In this document: one piece after another, positions 57,594 through 64,000 of the stretch | How positions within the stretch are numbered: the stretch's first letter is position 1 | Layout: every line of letters starts with the position of its first letter | Source of the DNA: Blasia pusilla | Lineage: Eukaryota; Marchantiophyta; Marchantiopsida; Blasiales | Assembly: GCA_050084515.1 (NCBI GenBank) | Contig: CM114271.1 | Coordinates: 26,102,001-26,166,000, forward strand | DNA: 64,000 nt | Direction: 5' to 3' | Translations under genes and position numbers: made by a program | The notes under the pieces: generated by a model | Told to the model about the DNA's origin: nothing | Seen by the model: the letters and a program-made list of their open reading frames with translations, nothing else | The model's database searches: none

Positions 57594-58501
57594 TCACCCC
57601 ACCAATTTTTGGTACTCTTTCAAGTCCACCTTCTCCTCTTGATCATTATAAGTAAGTCTCTTTGTACTCGTCGGAGTGGGCGTTGATTTGCAGTCCTCTA
57701 GGCCAAAAGTTTGAAGCAAGATAGCTATATGCCTTTCTTGAGTCAAGAAGGTCATTTTTGGCCCTCGCTTTACTTCAAGTCCTAGGCAGAAGTGTAAACT
57801 CCCAAGATCTGTCATTTTGAATGAAGAGGAGAGTCCTTCTTTAAGATCACGTATCCCTTGTACATCATCTCCAGTAATGATCAAGCCATCCACATATAAG
57901 ATCACAATGACAATCCCGTAAGTAGAGATCTTGAGATAAAGGTTCGGGTCGTGTTTACTCTTTGCAAATCCAAGTTTGTTTAACATAGTCGAGTCATAGG
58001 CTTGATTCCATATTCGATTTGCTTGCATCAGGCCATAAAGAGCTTTCCGCATCTTGCAGACAAGGTCTTCATTTCCAGGAGCAGTAAAGCCTTGAGGTTG
58101 TTGTAGATATACCTCTTCTTCCAAAGTGCCATTTAAGAAGGCATTTTGAACATCCATCTGCAATAGGGGCCAATCAAACATGACTGCAAGAGATATGATC
58201 ACTCGAATCATGGTCATTTTTGCAACTGATGCATATGTCTCATCATAGCCTTTTGCTACTAGCCTTGCCTTGTACCTGGACAACGATCCATCAGCGTTAT
58301 ACTTACACTTATAAACCCACTTTGTAGGAAAGCGGTCCTCCCTGATGGGAGACAGACCAAGTCCCATGTTCGGTTGGCAACTATGGCATTGTACTCCTCG
58401 GTCATTGCATGTTGCCAATGTGGATTAGTGCATGCCTCTTGGAATGATTGAGGCTCAATGGGAGCTTGCTGAAATGGTGTATGACTTAGAAAGAAAGCCA
58501 T
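57594..58501 (-). pseudogene. Copia reverse transcriptase (right arm)
   Basis: Same RT as the left copy, including LYVDGLIITG instead of YVDD and the same TGA after KLVG. An additional one-base deletion in a CCC run near 58,330 (ccc to cc before tacaaagtggg) breaks the frame at FPTKWVYK. Confidence 0.9.
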
Positions 58502-58633
58502 CGTAAAATGTAATCCTCTCGTAAGTTGGAAGGAAGTTGGCGTAGTCGACTTGACCTTCGTGGAGGTGGTAGCGCAAGTGTGGACTCCATATTGTCCAAT
58601 CCTTGACCTCTTTCACCAAGTGTTGGTGGTAGA

Positions 58634-60060
58634 TCAACATAAGTTTTGGGCCTTGAGGATGGTGTATCCTTGTCGATTCATTTTCGACTCTGGTTCGTGG
58701 AGGTTTGAGGCCACTCTCGCGTTTGATTGATGCTCTTCGGAGTGGGGAGTGTCTTCATCAAATATGACGTCACGGCTCATAAACACCTTGTGGTGCTCCA
58801 AGGAGAAGAGCTTGTAAGCTTTCTCTCTAGTGCCATAGCCAATAAATATGCATCTCACACTTTTATCATCAAGTTTTCTCCTCAATTCTTTTGGTATATG
58901 TGCATAAGCTCCACACCCAAAGATTCGAAGGTGTGAGACATTTGGTTTGATGCCAGTGAAGACTTCTTCAGGCGTTTTCTCCTCCAAAGCCCTTGTTGGG
59001 CACTTGTTGAGGATGTAGATGGCCATGTTTATGGCCTCTGCCCAAAGATAGTTGGGGAGATTTCGCCCCTTCAACATGCACCTTGCCATCTCAACTACCA
59101 TTCGATTCCTCCTCTCAACAATACCATTTTGTTGTGGGGTGTAGGCCGTAGTAAGTTGATGACGGATGCCATGATGGCAACAAAAGGTCTCAAATGCTTT
59201 CCCCATGAATTCACCTCCCCTATCCGTTCGTATCACCTTCACCTTTGAGGGCGGCACGCCAAGGTGTAGATGCAAGGATCCCACTGCTGCAGTAGATTGA
59301 GTTCTCATCAATGTAAGAAATTTCTTGAGTATACCTAATGCATTGGATTTGTGTTGTAGGAAATAAACCCACATAAATCTTGAATGGTCATCAACTAATA
59401 GCATGTAGTACCTTGCCCCTGATAGTGAAGCCGTTTGAATTGGTCCTCCAAGTTTGATGTGGACTAGGTGGAGGGGAGTTGAAGCCCTTGAGAGGGTATG
59501 CCTTGATTGCTTGCCTCGTAAGCAAGTGTCACAAGTGGATATTTCTCCACTTAATTTAGGTAACCCTCCAACCATATTGTCTTTGCTTAACAACTTGAGG
59601 CCCTTCGTGTTAAAGTGCCCAAGTCTTTCATGCCAAACTTGTAGTTGGTTTGAAGATCTTGCAAATAGTTGAGGGCTCGGCTTGCTAAGAAGTTTATATA
59701 GTCGTCCATACCTTACTCCTTGGGCAGCGACAGAATTTTTGCCTCTCGTAAGAACTCGCATCCTTTGGAATCAAAAACAACCTTCATATTCTCTCTTTCG
59801 GTGATATGGCCGATGGAGATAAGGTTTTGTGTTAAAGCTGGAATATGCCACACATCCTTGATTGTATAATCTTCACCCGAGGGCAATGTCACTTGCACAT
59901 CTCCTTCCCCAATCGCAGAGTGAATGGAGCCGTCTCCCATTGATACTTCAGGTCCATTCATCAAAGGTTTGTAAGATGTGAACCAACCTTTATTTTTTAT
60001 CATATGGTTGGTGGCGCCGCTATCAATGAACCACTTGTCCACTTGGTTTGTGGTAATCAA
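58634..60060 (-). pseudogene. Copia protease and integrase (right arm)
   Basis: FIDSGATNHM protease site and integrase blocks as in the left copy, with the core Asp, Asp and Glu regions present. Extra defects compared with the left copy: one base missing from an A6 run near 59,740 (after EFLREAK), and small deletions near 58,680-58,710 that shift the frame before the RT. Confidence 0.9.
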
Positions 60061-60108
60061 TGCCGAGATAAGTCCTCGTGCATCATCTTCTCTTTTTGGT
60101 GTGAGTGC

Positions 60109-61014
60109 TCAATTGGTTCTCCCATTCTCGGCGAGGAAGCTTCGTTGCTTTTCTTGTGGTCTCATTGATCGATTGTGGCGATCATTCCTGTACCAACATT
60201 GATTGGAGTCATGGCCAATCTTACCGCATATTGTGCACTCCTTCTTGCTGGTAGTGCTATAGGTCTTACCATTGAACTTTTTCTCGGTGGTGCGGAAGGT
60301 TTGGGCCTTTGGTCCGGATGTGTTGCGCTCTTGTGATCGCTTTTCTTCATATTGACGAGGGAATGTTCCCTTCTTCTGGCTGAATAGAGCGCTAGGTCCC
60401 GATTCTTGTCCTTCTTGGGCAGCAAGGTCGTTGTGTCTCCTTTCTTCTTCAAGTAGGATTGTGCATAGTTCAGAAAAAGTAGGCGTCTTTTCTCTCACGG
60501 CTAGAGAGTTTATGAAGTATCCGTAGGAGTCTTGGGCCACACTATTCATCATAGTGGCTGCCATGGTTTCATCATCAATTAAGACCTTAACTTCTGCCAG
60601 ATCATCTCTTAGCTCTTTCATAATGCTGAGGTGTGAATACATAGTCGAGGTCGAGCTCATCTTCATTGAGTAAATTCACCTCTGTAATGCCAGTTTTCTG
60701 GTCATGCTTGTGCTAGCATGAACCGCTTCAAGTGTAGTCCAAGCTTCCTTGGAGGTCTCTGCATGTTTCAAATGAGGGATTTGAGAATCTCTCGTTGACA
60801 TCATCATAATTCCAAGGGCCTTTCGATCTCTCTTCTCGAAGTCTTTCGTGGCTCGAGCATCCATATTCAAGGTCTTCTCTTCTCTGCCATCAACTATATC
60901 GTAAAGATCAGATGCCATCAGAAAGGCCTTCATCCTGTATCGGCAAGTGCCGTAATTGCTCTCATCGAGCTTGTGGCTCTCACTCAATATGTTGTCGGTA
61001 AGGCTCGTCATCTT
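60109..61014 (-). pseudogene. Copia gag with complete N terminus (right arm)
   Basis: The start is at 61,014: MTSLTDNILSESHKLDESNY then YRMKAFLMASDLYDIVDG, the usual opening of copia gag (K.L...NY..W/C..RM). It is followed by the same frame break at about 60,670 as in the left copy, the zinc knuckle CTICGKIGHDSNQC, and the TGA before the protease. An upstream frame extension to 61,167 lies in the leader. Confidence 0.88.
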
Positions 61015-61446
61015 TGATCTTGATAGGTGCTCACTTCGATCTTGCTGGTCTTCCTTGCCTGCATATGATCGACTTCTGATTGCTAGTCTTCTTCCTCTTC
61101 TTTCAGCTTGATATTTGTCCCTGTGAAATAAGAAAAAAGAAAAATAAGGTACAAACAGGATACACACTTCTCTTCACTTGCATGCTCCTGTTTTCTATCC
61201 AGTTCTGTCCTATTTTCACTGTATATGAGTACCTCTATTGGGAGTATGCTTACTGTCCCTGTCAAAAGGGTACAGAGTTCTGCCTGTCCTATTCTCTCTG
61301 TATATGAGTACTAATCTCACTCGGAGTAGGAAGTAGCTCTCGTAAACTGCTCAAGTGCAGTTTCAGCTTGTGAGAAATTGCTAGAGATCTCACGTGTAAT
61401 ATGCACGAGTTTCAGTTTGTAAGAAATTGTTAGAAATCTCACATGA
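61015..61446 (-). other. Copia leader between primer-binding site and gag
   Basis: Contains two short tandem repeats: a unit of about 50 bp with gtttcag.ttgt.agaaattg (61,358-61,445), and a unit of about 75 bp with ctgtatatgagtac (61,198-61,325). Such leader repeats may be regulatory, but this is inference. Confidence 0.5.
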
Positions 61447-61463
61447 AACCTGCTTTGATACCA
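61447..61463 (-). promoter_or_regulatory. Copia primer-binding site (initiator methionine tRNA)
   Basis: On the minus strand, tggtatcaaagcaggtt directly follows the 5' LTR. The first eight bases are those of the plant tRNA-iMet primer site used by many copia elements. Confidence 0.85.
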
Positions 61464-61682
61464 TGAAGTTTATTTCAGCAATTCTGCTGAGCGGAAATTG
61501 ATTGGTCACAGCCATGTGAAGAATTTTATACATGAGCTAAGTGCTCGTTGCATGCTGTTTGATTGGAGCCTAACTCGTCTATGCAGCGTTTACGTTGCAG
61601 CCAACTTGCCTCTGCAGCGGTTACGTTGAAGCCTCTTTGTTTACGGTGCAGCGCAGCTTGTTGCCGTTTACACATTCCAACA
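61464..61682 (-). repeat. Copia 5' LTR (right arm)
   Basis: 219 bp, tgttgg...acttca on the minus strand. It contains ctgctgagcggaaattgatt (plus strand) shared with the 3' LTRs. It has about 20 more bases than the right 3' LTR. Confidence 0.9.
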
Positions 61683-62489
61683 AAGTGGTCCTCTTAGTCC
61701 CTTTCTACTTTGCGTTCCTCCTCGCCTCGTACGTACCCATACTCGTTTTCTCCTTCTCACTTACGCTCTGAGGACCCGTGACACTACGGATCGTATTATC
61801 GATGATCGGGAGATCAGAAAGTTCCGTTTCAAATGGCCGGGAAGAACTGGCTGGAAATGGAAAGTTTCTTAGAGGGTATTCCGGTTCGAAATTCGGTTTT
61901 ACCGTTCCCGGTTACGAAATAACTGCAAAACCTCTCCGCACCCTGAATACGATGTTCATGCACGCGTGAAAAGGAAACTGGCCAAGTTTTCAAAGACGAA
62001 ACCTCCTCCGCTGCTTGACCTAGTTAGCATTTCGGTGCACAAAAATGATTTTTTTAATAACTAATTTTTTCAATGAGGATAAATTTTCATTTTATATAAT
62101 TTTAAACAAATAACAACACTCCACTCTCCTAAATAACTTCACTTTTTAATTAGAAATCTAAATAATATTCCATTCTCCTGCAAAATTTTAAACAATACCT
62201 CCTTTTCCACTTCTCCCACGAAAATAAAGCCCATCAATTAAATTAGTAATTACTTTTAATGGATAAAATCACTTTCCTCGTTCGTTCAAATTGATTTTCT
62301 TTCCCAATATATGATTTAAGGGACAAAACTGAATATAGGGTATTTAGATAGATTTTGAAGATAGATCCATCATCGGGCAATTATCTTACCACTCTAATGA
62401 AAAGATAATAATATCCACTTTATTATAAAAACAAAGAAAGGATCATCACAAATATTGCAAGAAAACTTGACAATGTCGAAGGAAGAAGT
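61683..62489. other. Other flank of the KP4 locus, beyond the copia insertion
   Basis: The first 90 bp are the source (or a copy) of the filler at 20,619-20,705. To about 61,985 the DNA is GC-richer, like the KP4 flanks, and then becomes AT-rich. A 63-codon frame at 61,778-61,969 has no known motif. Confidence 0.5.
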
Positions 62490-63330
62490 GGGCCTTGTTA
62501 GGAGCAATGTTTAATTAGTGTCTCCCGGTCAATACACGTGTCAGAAAGTAAAAATATTCCCAAGTGGCATGTATAATGCCATAGGCTAGCTTGCTTATCG
62601 TAGAAAGATCTCAAAGAAAGGAAATTGCACCCTTAAGGACTTGCTCGACAAATGGGATGGCAACCCCACCCATACAAGGGAAGAGTTTTATTTTGTACCC
62701 AAGTTCAAACGGGGTTAATTGATTTACCCTCCAAACTTGCCATAAATTGCAACAGTGCAATTTTCTCAATGTTATTACTCTTTTCAAAGTCCGATTCGAT
62801 TAGGGAGGGGCACAATTTAAAAAATTCCATACGATTCTACTGATGGTCTTATGAAAGTTGCCAAATGTACTCATCCCAAGAATCAATATGCATTGAAAAT
62901 GTTATGTTAATTCCTTTAGGAGTAGGTGTTCCAAGTCTTCTTTGCAAGAATGTTTCAAGCATGAGGAAGAAAGAAGGTATAGCCAAATTGGAATGAGGAT
63001 ATTTTATGTGTTGTATTTATTATTCCTTTTGTGTGTGGGCATTTTGAATTTTTTGTTTTCCATGAGGATGCACGGTCTATCTAGGGAAGAGAGGGGGTGA
63101 GAAAAATTGGTTCATATCCATATTTATGTGGGGAGTTTCGATAACATTTAAGGCTATTTGCAAAAAAAAACCAACTTAATTCCCGTGGCTTACACAAGCA
63201 TGCTCCAACAATGAGGAAAGCCTAGGTGACACTTCGTTGATGCGGCATAAAAAACCTGATGTGGCATATTACATGTGGCTTGGAAGGTGGCTTCGAAGGT
63301 CGGATGTTGCCTTGGCGCAAAAATGCTTCT
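62490..63330 (-). repeat. Dispersed repeat B, right copy
   Basis: Inverted relative to 15,990-16,840; see that entry for shared blocks. The copy is somewhat diverged, with several small indels. Confidence 0.75.
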
Positions 63331-63619
63331 CCTCGTTCTCGAAACAATAGGCCCCCTCCTCTACATAGGCAACATGATCCATCAAGGTAGGTGTATCTCC
63401 TTGGAGAAACCTTGAAGCCATAATCGGCGGTACCAACACCCAACTTCCCAAAAAGGCTGCGGGAGCAGATGCAACTGTGGAGGAAAGTCCCACCCCTCCA
63501 AAAGAAATAGGCAAGATAGCTTGTCATGAAAGGTAGTCCGAGGTTGGCTGCCCTACCTCAAAAAAATGTAGCAGTAGCAACACAGGTTAGTGAAGTAGCA
63601 ACAGCAAGAAGAGGGGGAG
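63331..63619. other. No assignable gene
   Basis: Spacer between repeats B and C on the right. Two overlapping minus-strand frames (63,222-63,527) are unsupported. Confidence 0.3.
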
Positions 63620-64000
63620 CAGGAGCTGCACCAGCAGAAGTGGAGTCCAAAGATGGAACTTGCAGCAGCAAAAGCTATTGCAAAAACAACAGCAGGAGTG
63701 AGTGAGTCCGAGGTTGGAGCAATTGCAATATAGCAAAGGGCAAGACCTGGTTTGCAGCAGCAGGAGTGACTAACTTGTGTGTTGGACATAGAAGAGAGCA
63801 AACCAGAACTTCTGTGTGAGGGCTTCAGTAGAGAGCAAAGGGCAAGACCTGTTTTCCAACAACAGCACCACCACCATCAACAGCAATAGCACCACCACCA
63901 CCACCAATAACAACAACAATTGCAGCAGCAAGGACAACAACAACCAGCCGAGATCCTAAACAGCAGCAGCAAGAGTCCGAGAGTGAGCTCTTGCAGCAGC
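63620..64000 (-). repeat. Repeat C, right copy (continues beyond the window)
   Basis: Reverse complement of about 21,900-22,312, (CAG/CAA)-rich, roughly 97-98 percent alike by eye. Cut by the window end. Confidence 0.75.

Larger units (their letters stand above)
53313..60897 (-). repeat. Right arm of the 7.6-kb inverted duplication
   Basis: Reverse complement of 22,330-29,916. The outer boundary is where the right copia continues into its full gag and 5' LTR. The inner boundary is the word tggtatga at 53,313. Compared with the left arm, it shows more single-base deletions in short homopolymers (KP4 start, copia protease, copia RT). Confidence 0.93.
56730..61682 (-). mobile_element. Full-length Ty1/copia retrotransposon (right arm), 4,953 bp
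   Basis: Both LTRs, primer-binding site, gag and pol are present on the minus strand. Probable 5-bp target duplication: aagtg (61,683-61,687) and aagta (56,725-56,729). The two LTRs differ by many substitutions and several indels, so the insertion is old. Coding defects shared with the left copy plus extra small deletions make it inactive. Confidence 0.92.

Overview
The window looks like a transposon-rich stretch of plant nuclear DNA. I see no bacterial gene organisation. Nearly every recognisable coding stretch belongs to a plant-type mobile element: Ty3/gypsy, Ty1/copia with an initiator-methionine tRNA primer site, a CACTA (En/Spm) DNA transposon, hAT, and a Helitron-like Rep/helicase. The one gene outside these families encodes a small secreted KP4-like cysteine-rich protein. 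KP4-like genes are known from fungi and mosses. Free-standing DNMT3-type cytosine methyltransferases are known from mosses, lycophytes, ferns and gymnosperms. A non-flowering land plant, perhaps a moss, is therefore the best inference, but the sequence alone does not prove it.

Layout. 1-1,984: broken minus-strand 3' half of a gypsy element, with a tandem duplication and an inverted 168-bp piece of a DNA methyltransferase. 2,089-2,187: one exon-like fragment of a DEAD-box helicase. 5,740-7,262: Helitron-like Rep/PIF1 remnant. 7,390-13,500: minus-strand gypsy element A (gag, protease, DNA methyltransferase, start of RT, then an internal deletion to the pol C terminus). 13,500-22,300: repeat-rich, gene-poor DNA. 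22,330-29,916 and 53,313-60,897: two nearly identical 7.6-kb arms in opposite orientation. Each carries a copia element, a KP4-like gene and flanking DNA, and they are separated by a 23.4-kb spacer. The spacer holds gypsy element B on the plus strand (29,917-38,005, gag to integrase with the same methyltransferase domain), a hAT remnant (38,440-39,890), a 180-bp tandem repeat, a 9.4-kb CACTA element with intact ends and TAA target duplication (41,077-50,518), and an integrase fragment cut off by a GA microsatellite. 60,898-64,000: the 5' part of the right copia, the other flank of the KP4 locus, and two repeats that also occur inverted on the left.

The most notable system is the Ty3/gypsy family that encodes a DNMT3-like C5 cytosine methyltransferase between protease and reverse transcriptase. 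It is seen in two diverged copies and one fragment. Motifs I, IV (catalytic Cys), VI, VIII and X are all present in canonical order. Both copies are now interrupted. Several stops in one copy face CAG/CAA glutamine codons in the other, as expected from deamination of methylated cytosine.

The second theme is rearrangement. The inverted duplication is much younger than the copia insertion it carries. One breakpoint shows a 13-bp snap-back filler. A 155-bp filler inside an 81-bp tandem duplication at 20.5-20.9 kb preserves what appears to be the pre-insertion (empty) copia target site from the KP4 locus.
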